From Typha latifolia (Eukaryota; Streptophyta; Magnoliopsida; Poales; Typhaceae), in contig CM034111.1 in the NCBI GenBank assembly GCA_019914945.1, forward strand, positions 6,758,001 through 6,822,000: a stretch of 64,000 nucleotides of DNA, written 5' to 3'. The position numbers and the translations under genes were made by a program. How positions within the stretch are numbered: the stretch's first letter is position 1; each line of letters opens with the position of its first letter. The notes under the pieces were generated by a model. That model saw only the letters and a list, made by a program, of their open reading frames with translations. It was not told the DNA's origin and did no database searches. Below, one piece after another: positions 34,337 through 45,775 of the stretch.

Positions 34337-35341
34337 CTATCGATACGGCTGCACCCTCACAAACACACAGCTACCGATGTCGAACTCCTGCTCCCTATGG
34401 CTACGATCATAAACTTGCTTCATGCAGTTTTGGGCAAGTTTAAGATGAGCACGCAACCTTCTCAATGTGGCGTCTCTATCCATCAATGCTAAGTCCACCT
34501 CCGTCTGATCTGCAGATGCCACTGGATCATAAGCGCATAACGTCGGAGCCGTTCGTCCATACACCACCTCAAATGGAGTCATGCCAATACTACTATGATA
34601 GGCGGTGTTATAAGACCACTCCACCCACGGTAAGAACTCCAATCATTGTCTCGGCATCTCTCCAACAAAGCACCTCAAATACTGCTCAATGCCTCGATTG
34701 ACCACCACGGTTTAGCCATCCGTCTGTGGATGGTAGGCTGAACTAAAGTTCAACCGAGTTCCTGAAAAGTACGCATACTTGCTCAATTTGTCAACCACCA
34801 CAAAGATAATTGAATAACCATAAACCAGCGGAAGACCCTCTATGAAATCCATAGAAATGTCCTCCCAAACATGGTCCGATATAGGTAAAGGTTGAAGTAA
34901 TCTGGGCGATTTCAATGTGGTTGCTTTAGCCTTTTGACAGTCTTCGCAAGCATTGACAAAACTCCTCACATCCCACCTGAATCCTGGCCACGTGCAACTC
35001 TGAGATATCCTCCTATAAGTCCTCAAGACACCCTCATGACCAGCCTTTGGAGTGTGGTGGAAGTGCTCCAATAATTTCTGCCGCAATCCATTATTTGCGG
35101 GCACCCGAATGCATCCGCAGTCCAGTAGCAAACCGCCTCGATTCTCTAACTCGGGATGGTGCTCTAGATCATCCATCACCTCCTGCAACAATCTCAAAAT
35201 ATCTGGGTCAGATGTACATGTATACCTCAGCTCGTCAAAGAAGGGAAAGGTAGGAGATGGATGGGCTACAAGCTCGGCGGTATCGGATAGGCGCAATAGT
35301 GCATTTGCTGCTATATTTCCGTTCCCTTCTTGTATTGAATT
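34337..35341 (-). pseudogene. Integrase of D5
   Basis: HFHHTPKAGHEGVLRTYRRI and CEDCQKAK give the H2C2 zinc finger. ISMDFIEGLP holds the first catalytic Asp, and SAYHPQTDG precedes the Glu in RGIEQYLRC. The stretch with the second catalytic Asp (VSDRD in the D6 copy) is deleted between KYAYF and SGTRLNF. Stops at 34712 and 34643. The 5' side is interrupted by a G LTR. Confidence 0.87.
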
Positions 35342-36263
35342 TGAAAAACCCTTAGACACAAGTATGTATCTAAATACTAGGCACTGATATCACTCGTTCG
35401 CTTAAGTAAAAGTCCGTAGAAATATTAGGAACGAAAGCAGAGATGAATGCCAAGATTTTAACATGGAAAAACCCAAATGGGAAAAAACCACGGATCCAAA
35501 CTCGGATCAAAACCAATCACTAGAATAGTAGCAGTTACAAGACTGACTCACAAAACAACCCATCGATCCAAACGACTTTGTTCTTCTCAGTCTTGCTCGC
35601 TAGAACCCACGATTCACTGCTTCTTGTGATTGAAGTCCAACCTCAGTAACCCTCAAGATTGATCTTTCGTCTAGATAACCCTTAAGAGGAAAGATTAACT
35701 TTTTAATGATGAGTGGAACCTTGTTAGTTGAAGAACTGATGTAGCCTCAAGAAGTCTCCTTCAATAATACTTCTTCAACCACCCTCGTGATAGGGCATCA
35801 CAATCCTTATATATGATCTCCAAGATAAAGCCAAATCCAAGTCTTATCCGTACTCACGAAAGTCCAATTTTATCAAACTTCGTTGGTGCATTTGAACGCA
35901 GCCCGGGTGCGTTCGAACGACATGACTTGATCTCAGGTGCGTTCGAACGGGCCCGAGTGCGTTCGAACGCGACAACATGAATTCTTCAGGTTGCGTTCGA
36001 ACGCGTTTGTGAACGCAGCTATCTGTCTGTGTGAACGCAGTACCCGCGTTCGAACGCGTTTATGAACGCGGCTCTCTATCTATGTGAACGCAGATTCCGC
36101 GTTCGAACGCGTTTGTGAACGTGGTGTGAACTCAACGGCTTTTCTGCAATAATCTTGCAATTCTTCAAACTAGAGATATTCTAGACTTGTGAAAGCTCAT
36201 ATACATGAAAAAAATACACTTAGAATATTTTCTACACAATTGCCAACAAATAAAAACCTAACA
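35342..36263 (-). mobile_element. Solo LTR G in D5
   Basis: Plus strand TGAAAAACC...CCTAACA, 922 bp, inserted between RNase H end and integrase of D5, whose sequence resumes at 36264. Flanks GAATT and ATATT are a decayed duplication at best. Array at 35885-36120. Confidence 0.85.
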
Positions 36264-36623
36264 ATATTTCATAATCATACTCAGCAATTTTGTGACCCAT
36301 CGATGTTGTGCCGGAGTGTGTATGCACTATCTCATAATGTATGAAAGGCTCCTTTGATTGGTTCGGATAATGAATCGTCTACGAATCAAATAAGGCCTCC
36401 ACAGGTGCCGTCGTCATTGCTGTTTTCAATTTTTCAACGGCTAAAGTGGCTTTATCCATCCATCTAAAACAGTTCTTATTCAACAAAGAAGTGAGAGGAG
36501 CAGCGATCTTGCCATAGTCAGTGAGAAAGTGTCGATAATATCCAGTCAGCCTCAAAAATCCTCTCAATCTAGTGGTAGTAGTAGGAATAGGCCAAGCGAT
36601 CATACATGCAACCTTTTGAGGAT
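36264..36623 (-). pseudogene. RNase H remnant of D5
   Basis: Minus strand: GFLRLTGYYRHFLTDYGKIA and LTSLLNKNCFRWMDKAT, then a deletion at about 36403, then decayed IRTDQRSL-like sequence. RT is lost at the G LTR junction (36624). Confidence 0.8.
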
Positions 36624-38592
36624 GTTAGGTTTTTAATTATTGGCAATTGTGTACAAAATATTCTCTGTGTATTTTTACATGTATATGAGCTTTATACAAG
36701 TCTAGAATATCTCTGGTTTGAAGAATTGCAAAATTATTGGAGAAAGGCTGTTGAGTTCACACGGCGTTCAAAAACGCGTTCGAACGTGGTGCGTTCACAA
36801 ACGCGTTCGAACGCGGGTACTTGTGTTCACACAGATCGAGAGCTGCATTCACAAACGCGTTCGAACGCGGGTACTTGCATTCACATAGACCAAGAGCTGC
36901 ATTCACAAACGCGTTCGAACGCGGGTACTGCTTTCACACAGACCGAGAGCTGCGTTCACAAACGCATTCGAACGCAACCTGAAGAATTCAAGTTGTCGCG
37001 TTCGAATGCACTCGGGCTCGTTCGAACGCACCTGAGATCAAGTCATGCCGTTCGAACGCACCCGGGCCGCGTTCGAATGCACCAACGAAGTTTGATAAAA
37101 TTGGACTTTCATGAGTACGGATAAGACTTGGATTTGGCTTTATCTTGGAGATCATATATAAGGATTGTGATGCCCTATCTCGAGGGTGGTTGAAGAAGTA
37201 TTATTGAAGAAGACTTCTTGAGTAATGATATCACTCGTTCGCTTAAGTAAAAGTCCGTAGAAATATTAGGAACGAAAGCAGAGATGAACGCCAAGATTTT
37301 AATGTGGAAAAACCCAAACGGGAAAAAACCACGGATCCAAACTCGGATCAAAACCAATCACTAGAATAGTAGCAATTACATGACTGACTCACAAAACAAC
37401 TCGTCGATCCAAACAACTTTGTTCCTCTCAGTCTTGCTCGTTAGAACCCACGATTCACTGCTTCTCGTGATTGAAGTGCAATCTCAGTAACACTCGAGAT
37501 TGATCTTTCGTCTAGATAGCCCTTAAGACGAAAGATTAAGTTTTGTAGTTGAGTAGAACCTTGATAGTTGAAGAACCGATGTCTCCTTCGATAATGCTTC
37601 TTCAACCACCCTCAAGATAGGGCATCACAATTCTTATATATGATCTCCAAGATAGAGCCAAATCCAAGTCTTATCTCTCCTCACGAAAGTCCAATTTTAT
37701 CAAACTTCGTTGGTGCGTTCGAACGCGGCCAGGGTGCGTTCGAACGACATGACTTGAACTCAGGTGCGTTCGAACGGGCCTGAGTGCGTTCGAACGCGAC
37801 AACTTGAATTCTTCAGGTTGCGTTCGAACGCATTTGTGAACGCAGCTCTCAGTATGTGTGAATGTAGTACCCGCGTTCGAACGCTTTTGTGAATGCGACT
37901 CTCTGTCTGTGTGAACGCAGTACCCGCGTTCGAACGCGTTTGTGAACGCGGTGTGAACTCGATGGCTTTTCTCCAATAATCTTGCAATTATTCAAACCAG
38001 AGATATTATACACAGTTGCCAACAAATAAAAACCTAACATAGTGATTGGTTTTGATCCGAGTTTGGATTTGTGGTTTTTTCCCATTTGGGTTTTTCCACA
38101 TTAAAATCTTGGCGTTCATCTCTGCTTTCGTTCCTAATATTTCTACGGACGTTTACTTAAGCGAACGAGTGATACCATTGCCTAGTATTTAGATACATAC
38201 TTGAATTCTTCAGGTTGCGTTCGAACGTGTTTGTGAACGCAGCTCTCGGTCTGTGTGAACGTAGTACCCGCGTTCGAACGCGTTTGTCAATGCGGCTCTC
38301 TGTTTGTGTGAACGCAGTACCCGCGTTCGAACGCGTTTGTGAACGTGATTCTCTATCTGTGTGAACGCAGTACCTGCGTTCAAATGCATTTGTGAACGCG
38401 GCTCTCTGTCTGTGTGAACGCAGTACCCGCGTTCGAACGCGTTTGTGAACGCGGTGTGAACTCGACGGCTTTTCTACAATAATCTTGCAATTATTCAAAC
38501 CAGAGATATTCTAGACTTGTGTAAAGCTCATATACATGAAAAAATACACTTAGAATATTTTGTACACAATTGCCAACAAATAAAAACCTAAC
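36624..38592. repeat. Four LTR G pieces in alternating orientation
   Basis: 36624-37221 plus (start TGTTAGG, through array and TATA); 37222-38039 minus (nearly whole); 38040-38199 plus (LTR 3' part); 38200-38592 minus (LTR 5' half ending CCTAACA, next to the G2 polypurine tract). The two plus pieces fit one LTR lacking about 240 bp in its middle. Confidence 0.8.
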
Positions 38593-38663
38593 AATCTCCC
38601 CCTTTGGCAATTTGTGACAAAACACCTAGGTTACAAGATATTACAAAGACTTCAAATTGAGCA

Positions 38664-39656
38664 TGATACGATTCGGACTTCACCGACGTCGTCTCGAGCA
38701 TGGATTCACTTTAGGAGTGTTTTTATTTCATGTTTTAGTGTTTAATTTCCATTAAAATAAGTTTTCTGTAAGTCGCGTTCGAACGCGGGTGGAGTGAGTT
38801 CGAACGCGGTTTGTGAACGGGGTTGTGAACGTGGTGAAGAGAATGTACTATGCGTTCGAACGCGGCGCGTTCGAACGCACTGTGAAAGCCTGCATCGCGT
38901 TCGCAAATACCGACAGGCGCGTTCGATTGCGCGTTCGAATGCTTGCATCGCGTTCGCAAATCCAGAAGAGCGAACTCGGTGCGTTCGAACGCGGTCGGGC
39001 GAGTTCGAACGCGGTCGACGAAAATTGTGTTTTTAGGGTTAGTTTGAGTTGTTGGTTAGCCTATAAAAGGATGTGGTAGGCAACCAAATTATATTGATTA
39101 TTGAGATTGAGTTTTGCCTTGCCTCCTTCGTCTTCTTCGCTCCCGTTCTCTCAATCCCCGGCGACGCCGCTTCTAACCTCCCTCGTCCGGCTAATCACCC
39201 TAGTCTCTTAAGGGTGGCCCTCTTCTCCCCCTTCGTCCAATCTATCCCACACTTGCCCTAATCCTTCCATCAACCACAATCCTTCCACCATCACTTTTCA
39301 CCGGTGCCACCACATTAACGCCGGTCCTCCACCAACCATCATTACCTAGGATCTCGTGCCTCCATCCACGAATCCAAAACAAAGCATCCTGATGTTCGTC
39401 CACTAAACGGACGGTATCTCGAGATCCACAACTCCGATTCGCCTGAAACTTGATTTGTTGGAAAGCTCTTTTCTAGGGCGACAACATATCAAAATTCCAC
39501 ATCGATCCAACGGCGGAATATTTCGAGATCTTATTTCAAAGTTTCGTGCCAGATCTAGTCCAAATCAAGAATTGGAAGAGATCGACCCTTCACCAAAAAG
39601 GCGTGATCGTATCAAGCTGGTATCAGAGCTCCATAGCCAGAGGGGTGATCGTATTA
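38664..39656 (+). mobile_element. Solo LTR A in G2
   Basis: TGATACGATTCGG...GATCGTATTA, 993 bp, with perfect duplication GAGCA (38659-38663, 39657-39661). Flanking G sequence matches 28440-28500 without interruption. Array 38775-39022, TATA about 39061-39068. It contains the internal primer-site copy near 39620. Confidence 0.94.
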
Positions 39657-39948
39657 GAGCAATCAACAAGATTAGAATATTTTGCACATCAATCCCTGCA
39701 AGTAAACATATACCAATCCAAGATCAAGTGAAAATTACTTGAAATGAATAAACAATCCAAACACAAGTTATCAATGGAGCATAAGTTCAAAAGTACTTAA
39801 ACATACAAAGTTCACAATTTCTCCAAGCAAAGTTATAAGCAAGATTAGAAAGACAGAAAAACTCTAATAAACTCCCCCTATTACCATGCTCCCCCTACAC
39901 ACCTAGACACCTTGACACTCTCCCCCTTTTTGCCACAAATGCCAAAAA

Positions 39949-40768
39949 CTAGGAACTCGGAGGAAACTAACGCTGAAGAATCGTCAACACAAAGTCAAGG
40001 ACAGTCCCCTGACGAGCTTGCTCAGCTCGCAAATCATTCACGGCGGAATGGAGATCCTATACTTGAGTACTAAGCTGATCAAAATGGTCAGAGTACGGTG
40101 GTAACTCCCCCTCAGAGTGAGATGTGTCACCGTCAGAGCTATCATCAGAACTGTCGAGGTGCGAGAAGCGACCAGCGGCGGAAGAGGACGGCTTGAGAGA
40201 AGACGACTGGTCGTCAGCTTGACTCCGCTTAAGAGTAATCCGATCCAACGGCTTGTGCGAAGTAAGAGAAGGTTCCAAAGCATCCACACGCACCCCACTC
40301 TGAGTGCACAAATTTGTAATAAAGATGCCAAATGGTAACCCCTCACGAGGTGCTTCTTTCTGGGTAGTTGTGAGAATCGAATCATAGATGACCGCAGCCA
40401 AATCAACAGAAACTCTAGTTAACATTGCATGAAGAAGGAATGCACGATCGAGACTAATACTGGAATGTAGAGTCTTGGGGGTGACGTTGTACAGACAAAA
40501 TAGGTGAAGCATGCGAGCCACTGGTGTTAGCTTCGCATACGGCATCATGTTTCCCTTCCAACATTCCCCTTTGATCAGAACAGTGCCAACATATTCAACG
40601 ACATCAGGAAGTGGAGCAGATGTGGGGTAGTAGAACTCACCATCAGGAAGACGAAGTTCAGCGCGAATAACATCTGAGTCCAAGTATATAGACACCCCAC
40701 GAACAGTAGAACGAATACATTGTTCTAAAACTGTGGCATTACAAAAAACTTTTCGAACAACTTCTACA
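39949..40768 (-). pseudogene. Extra ORF of G2, N-terminus replaced
   Basis: From YVEVVRK-like sequence at 40768 through MSIYLDSDVIRAELRLPDGE, MMPYAKLTPVARMLHLFCLY and the acidic tail. DSILTTTQKEAPREG has no stop here, unlike G1, but the TAG after LSTQV is shared with G1. Upstream it is fused to gag (next entry). Confidence 0.78.
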
Positions 40769-41278
40769 TAACGGCAATCCCTTTGGACTTCCTCGGTTTT
40801 GAAAGACTGGACTCAAATGTTTGTAGATTTCCTACAAATTGTTCAACTTTCATAGAATCAATGTCCTTACTTTCCTCAATAGCTGTAACTTTTGCCTGAA
40901 ACCTCTCTGGAAGAGACCTAAGGATCTTACGGACAATTCTATTTTTAGGAATTTTCTCTCCTAGGTTGAAACTGAAGTTGACTATATCACTCAGCTTTGC
41001 ATAAAACTCATCAAATGTCTCATTCTCTTCCATACGTAGAGTTTCAAAACTAGTAGTCAACCTCTGAAGTTTAGAAAGTTTTACAGCCATAGTTCCTTCG
41101 TGAGTAGTTTCTAAGATTGTCCAAGCTTCTTTTGCTATCTCACAAGTAGAGATTTTTCTAAATTCTTCTGAGGAAACACAACTAAAAATTGCATTTATTG
41201 TCTTGCTATTCCATCCAACTTTTTCATAGTCTGTCCTATCGCATGACACTATTGGTTTATCAGCAAGTTTATTAGCAA
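40769..41278 (-). pseudogene. Second copia gag fragment fused to the extra ORF
   Basis: DRTDYEKVGWNSKTINAIFS to VEQFVGNLQTFESSLSKPRK is the capsid part of copia gag (UBN2/DUF4219 type). It repeats 45217-45590 and 45120-45194 with about one change per 15-20 bases. The junction at about 40768 joins KSKGIAV to the extra ORF. Confidence 0.8.
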
Positions 41279-41405
41279 GACTAGGAACTCGGAGGAAACT
41301 GACGCTGATGAATCGTCAACAGAGAATCAAGAATAGTCCCCTGACGAGCTTGCTCAGCTCGTAAATCATTCACTGCCGAATGGAGACCATGCACTTGAGT
41401 ACTAA
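41279..41405 (-). pseudogene. C-terminal fragment of the extra ORF, separate copy
   Basis: LSTQVHGLHSAVNDLRAEQA followed by the PPSS end and stop. Here the codon where G1 and G2 have TAG is CAT, so this fragment reads through. Confidence 0.75.
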
Positions 41406-41890
41406 GAAATCATGAAGGCCCTAAATGAAATCCATCATCCACTTGAAAACGCTAAGATATCACGTTCAATCACACAAGAAAAATCAAGATAGTACTTTAA
41501 CGTGATCAAAACTCGAAAACACATGAAATCAATCAAGATCAAGAGAATTAATTGAATAAAAAATAGGAAAATTGATGGATGATCATACCTCGCAAAAGTG
41601 AAGAAAAACTAAGAAATTCGGCCGAAAGATGCTAGATCCGGAAGAGAACGACCCTTTAAAAGGGTTTGTAATGAGAAATTTGATGAAAAATAGCAAGATC
41701 TTGAAGATTTGAAAGGGAGAAAATGAAGGGTTTCTAGGGTTTGGAAGATGGAACATGAAAACCCTTGGGTTCGGACGCAATATTTAATGAATCATCAAGT
41801 GCGTTCGAACGCACCAGTCTGCGCGTTCGAACGCGCCAGTCATCGCGTTCGAACTCAAAATTTGCGTTCGAACGCCCTTTTTTTTTAAGT
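41406..41890 (-). promoter_or_regulatory. Leader and promoter-like module of the G extra ORF
   Basis: On the minus strand four TTCGAAC palindromes (41872-41800) precede TTAAATATT (about 41790), a CT-rich 5'-UTR-like stretch and a strong donor GCGAG/GTATGA at 41589/41588. This is the layout of an LTR promoter, but it lies inside the element between pol and the extra ORF. That it drives a spliced transcript is inference. Confidence 0.5.
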
Positions 41891-42850
41891 AAAAAATAAA
41901 ATCTAAGAAAAAATCAAAAAATCTTTTTGGAGATGCACATCTAACGATTCAAAATACATTCAAGACATAGAATATGACAATCAAATAAAATAAGTCATAC
42001 ACAGATCAATCAAATCATCAAAAGCATATTATAATCAATTTTAATGCATCACTCAAAATTAAATTAATCTTGATTGATCATAACGATACGCATATGCAAG
42101 ATGAGCATAGATAACATGAACCAATCTTCTTAAACAAACTTTCCTATATAAACAATGGTGCAACACAGTAGTCAAACCGACTTAGTATTGAAATTTTGCA
42201 CTTTTCGACTTATTCTCCATAACATAACAGGAATTTTTCCTGTATTATTTTTTATACATAAATCATATAGGTGCAATGATGGCTTTCACACATGAGTAGG
42301 TAGCCCTTTTCTTGTAGTACAAATCAAACAATGTGTGAGAATCTATACACAAATAGCAAAAATTTTTTTTAATTTGCAATCAATGTACTGAGTCAAACTG
42401 GACTCTCAACAAGATGACTTTCACACTAACTCATTGTAGCCCTTTTCATTGATCTTTTATAAACACGTTTGTGATGACTAAGCATGAGGTCAAACTGTGC
42501 AAATCAAGGTCAATCATGAGCTATTTAAAAAGAATTTCATGATGTCATGCTCACACAAGAATATACACACGTTATGGGTGCATTAATTTCAGTATAATTA
42601 TCATAGAAATCGAGAGAGTGAATAAATCAAAAATAATACAATATACTATAAGATGACAAAATTGACTATAATAACTCATAATCAAGAGAAAAATCATATT
42701 TATATGTCAAGAGTATATTGTTGAATCTAGGAGTGCATCAATTTTTTTTTTATGACAAAAACTCTCGACAAATCTGAAACTAAAACCAAAGAAAAAAAAC
42801 TTATAAAAATGAAACATGCAAACCAAAACACGCAAACCAAAATAAAAAGA
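41891..42850 (-). other. AT-rich spacer between pol and extra ORF of G2
   Basis: No ORF. Short A- and T-rich tracts only. Two near-repeats lie at 42280-42310 and 42410-42440 (CACA or CACTAAC, GTAGCCCTTTTC). Nothing else identified. Confidence 0.5.
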
Positions 42851-43560
42851 AAATCAATCCAAATCACAAATTCCTAAAGAAGTACGAAGATACTCAAATC
42901 TCTGTAAATCCAACGGTTTTGTGAATAGATCACCTAACTATTTCTCCGACTCAATATGTTCTAGTTCTATTGTTTTGTCTTCAACTAACTCGCATATAAA
43001 CTAATGTCGGATGTCAATATGTTTTGTACGCGAGTGTTGAACAGGATTTTTTGATATATTAATAGCACTCATGTTGTCACAATAAAGCACCATAGTTTCT
43101 TATTCAATGCCGTAATCTTTGACCATCTATTTCATCCATAGTAACTGAGAACAACAACTTCCCGCTGCAATGTACTTGGCCTCCGTAGTAGATAAAGATA
43201 TCGAGTTTTGTTTCTTACTGTGCCAAGCAACCAGATTGTTTCCAATATGAAAACATGCACCTAATGTACTTTTTCTATCATCACATGAACCTGCCCAATT
43301 AGAATCCGTGTATCACGATATTATAGCACCCGAGTCATAAGTAAACCAGAAACCTAAATCAACTGTGCCACTGACATATTTTATGATACGTTTCACAGCA
43401 AACAAATGTGACTCCTTAGGTTCAGACTGAAACCTAGCACACACACCGACACTAAATGCAATGTCAGGTCTACTAGCAGTTAAGTACAAAAGACTATCAA
43501 TCATGCTCCTATATAGTGTTGGATCAACACTTTTTCCTGAAGTGTCTTTTCCTAGTTTGG
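42851..43560 (-). pseudogene. RT C-terminus and RNase H of G2
   Basis: DPTLYRSMIDSLLYLTASRP and RFQSEPKESHLFAVKRIIKY are the copia RT/RNase H linker. DSNWAGSCDDRKST, NLVAWHSKKQNSISLSTTEA and the CDN motif are RNase H. Stops at 43313 and near 43150. The first 80 percent of RT is absent. Confidence 0.87.
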
Positions 43561-44236
43561 TAGTTGTACTCATAGGAGTTCTAGCATGGTTTGCATTGTT
43601 ACATTTCAGATTATGTGAAGTTCTAACAACATAGCAATTATCAGATATTCTAAATCCAAAACATATAACATTACCATCATGATCTAGAATAGTACAATCA
43701 TTTTTGGAGAATTTTACTTCATAACCTTCATCACAAAATTGACTGATGCTTAGTAGATTTGCTTTCAAGCCCTTAACATAAAAAACATTTTCAAGAATAG
43801 GAACACCTAGAGTACTTACCTTTCCTTTACCTATTACCTTGGATGAGTTACCATCTCCAAATGTTACAACTCCCCCTTCATGTTCTTTGAGATTAAAAAA
43901 TAAGGATTTATCGCCTGACATATGTCTTGAACAGCCACTGTCTAAATACCACAAGTCAGAATTTAAAGCTTTCAAGGCAGTATGTACAACATAACATTTC
44001 AAGTCACTTTTCTTGACCCATATGGCCTTTGTTTTCATCCCATAAATGAAAGCACTTCTAGATTTTTGCAAAAATTTGCAATGGGGTCGAATATGCCCTA
44101 GAATGCCGCAATGAAAGCATGTTGGAACAAAACCTTTTCTACTCACCTTTTGTCGAGGAGTGTGACTAAAGTTTACCTTTGGTGCCGTTGAAGATTCACC
44201 AGTTTGTAGATTCAACTTCAGTTTAGAAGCATTCAT
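43561..44236 (-). pseudogene. Second zinc knuckle and protease of G2 joined to RT remnant
   Basis: CFHCGILGHIRPHC is a CCHC knuckle. LWYLDSGCSRHMSGDKSLF is the copia protease active site (Asp-Ser-Gly). The pre-integrase segment ends at CYVVRTSHN, then the frame passes straight into RT C-terminus (ARTPMSTTTKLGKD), so the deletion of integrase and RT keeps an open 307-codon frame. Confidence 0.87.
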
Positions 44237-44268
44237 CCAGGATTGCTTTGTAAATGCGGTTGATGACT

Positions 44269-44670
44269 TCAGGTATTTTCCTTTTGTATACCTGCAGAAA
44301 CAAAGACAATTTTGTTATTTTTTGAATTTCCAATGTATCCAACACCACACCTGTCTTTTCCAGAGATCTGAGCTTTTAGAATCTCGTCAAGTTTGTTCTT
44401 CCCTTTTAGAAATGTCACTTCTTTATGCAATCGCTCTAGTTCAATTTCATCAGCCTTTATTTTATTTTTCGCATTGTCAAGTTGTTCAGAAAGGTCTTTG
44501 ACACGTTCAAGCTCCAATTTGTACTTCTCCTCAAATTGAATTCTTTCTGGTTCAATTACCTTGAGTCGTTGAAGTAGTCTAAGATTGCTTTTCTTGAGTT
44601 TAAACGACTCTAGGTACAAGTCATTATATGCCTTTTGAATTTCAGATTCATCTTCCTCAGCTGGTAGCAT
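44269..44670 (-). pseudogene. gag coiled-coil region of G2
   Basis: 133 codons, Lys/Glu/Leu-rich with heptad-like spacing (LYLESFKLKKSNLRLLQRLK, LELERVKDLSEQLDNAKNKI). SIRE-type gag proteins carry such a long coiled coil after the capsid. Confidence 0.75.
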
Positions 44671-44765
44671 ATCAAGATCATCTGTACTATCAGTATCAAC
44701 AACGAGTCGGTATTAAGCGGAGAAGAGGCAAAGGCTACAAAGTTTTCTTCGTCTTTTCGGAATCA

Positions 44766-45726
44766 TCATCGATTCATCGAGTCATCCCAAGTAACTTTCA
44801 TAGCTTTACCCTTTCTTTTAAGATGATTAGGGCATTCTTGTGCGATGTGTCCAAAACCAGAATATTCAAAACATTGAACTTTATTCTCAGAATTCTTATT
44901 TTTCTGTTTGACATTGTTGTTACTACCACCTGTATTCAAACTCACAGTATTCTTCTTTTTCAAAAAGGATTTACTTTTTTCAAATTTTTCAGCATTCAAC
45001 TTGTTTGGCTTCTGAAAGAATTTATTGAACTTTTTGACATACATAGTCAACATCTCAACATCTAAATCACCTTCATCATCAGACTCCTCTAAATTTTGTT
45101 CAATTGTGGATAAGGCCATCTCTTTGGACTTCCTTAGTTTTGAAAGACTGGACTCAAATATTTGTAGATTTCCTACTAATTGTTCAACTTTCATAGAATC
45201 GATGTCCTTACTTTCCTCAATAACTGTAACTTTCAGGATTTTTCTCTCCTAGGTTGAAACTGGAGTTGACTATATCACTCAGCTTTGCATAGAACTCATC
45301 AAATGTCTCATTCTCCTCCATACGTAGGGTTTCAAAACTAGTAGTCAACCTTTGAAGTTTCGAAAGTTTTACAGCCATAGTTCCTTCATGAGTTGTTTCT
45401 AAGATCGTCCAGGCTTCTTTTGCTATTTCACAAGTAGAAATTCTTCTAAATTCTTCCGAGGAAACACAACTAAAAATTGCATTTATTGCTTTGCTATTCC
45501 AGCCAACTTTTTCATAATCTGTCTTATCCCATGACTCAATCGGTTTCTCAACAAACTTATCATTCACCATGTACATTGGTGGACTCCAACCGTTCACAAT
45601 GGCCATCCATACTCGCTCATCTATAGACTTCAAATAAGCTCTCATCCTAGCTTTCCAATATCCATAATTTGATCCATCTAGAATAGGAGGTGTAATAGAT
45701 GAGGATCCATCTCTATGAAAATTCAT
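44766..45726 (-). pseudogene. gag capsid and first zinc knuckle of G2
   Basis: Start at 45726 (MNFHRDGSSSITPPILDGSN) shortly after the primer site, then YWKARMRAYLKSIDERVWMA and the conserved CEIAKEAWTILETTHEGT. A deletion with frameshift at about 45230 precedes VEQLVGNLQIFESSL. The knuckle reads CFEYSGFGHIAQEC, with the second Cys changed to Tyr. Confidence 0.85.
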
Positions 45727-45760
45727 GCCTATCTGATCTCTCTCAAAGGGTGAGAGAACC

Positions 45761-45773
45761 TGCTCTGATACCA
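45761..45773 (-). promoter_or_regulatory. Primer-binding site of G2 (initiator tRNA-Met)
   Basis: Minus strand TGGTATCAGAGCA, 2 bp from the LTR end TTTTTTTCA. Only one copy here, unlike A and D. Confidence 0.9.
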
Positions 45774-45775
45774 AT

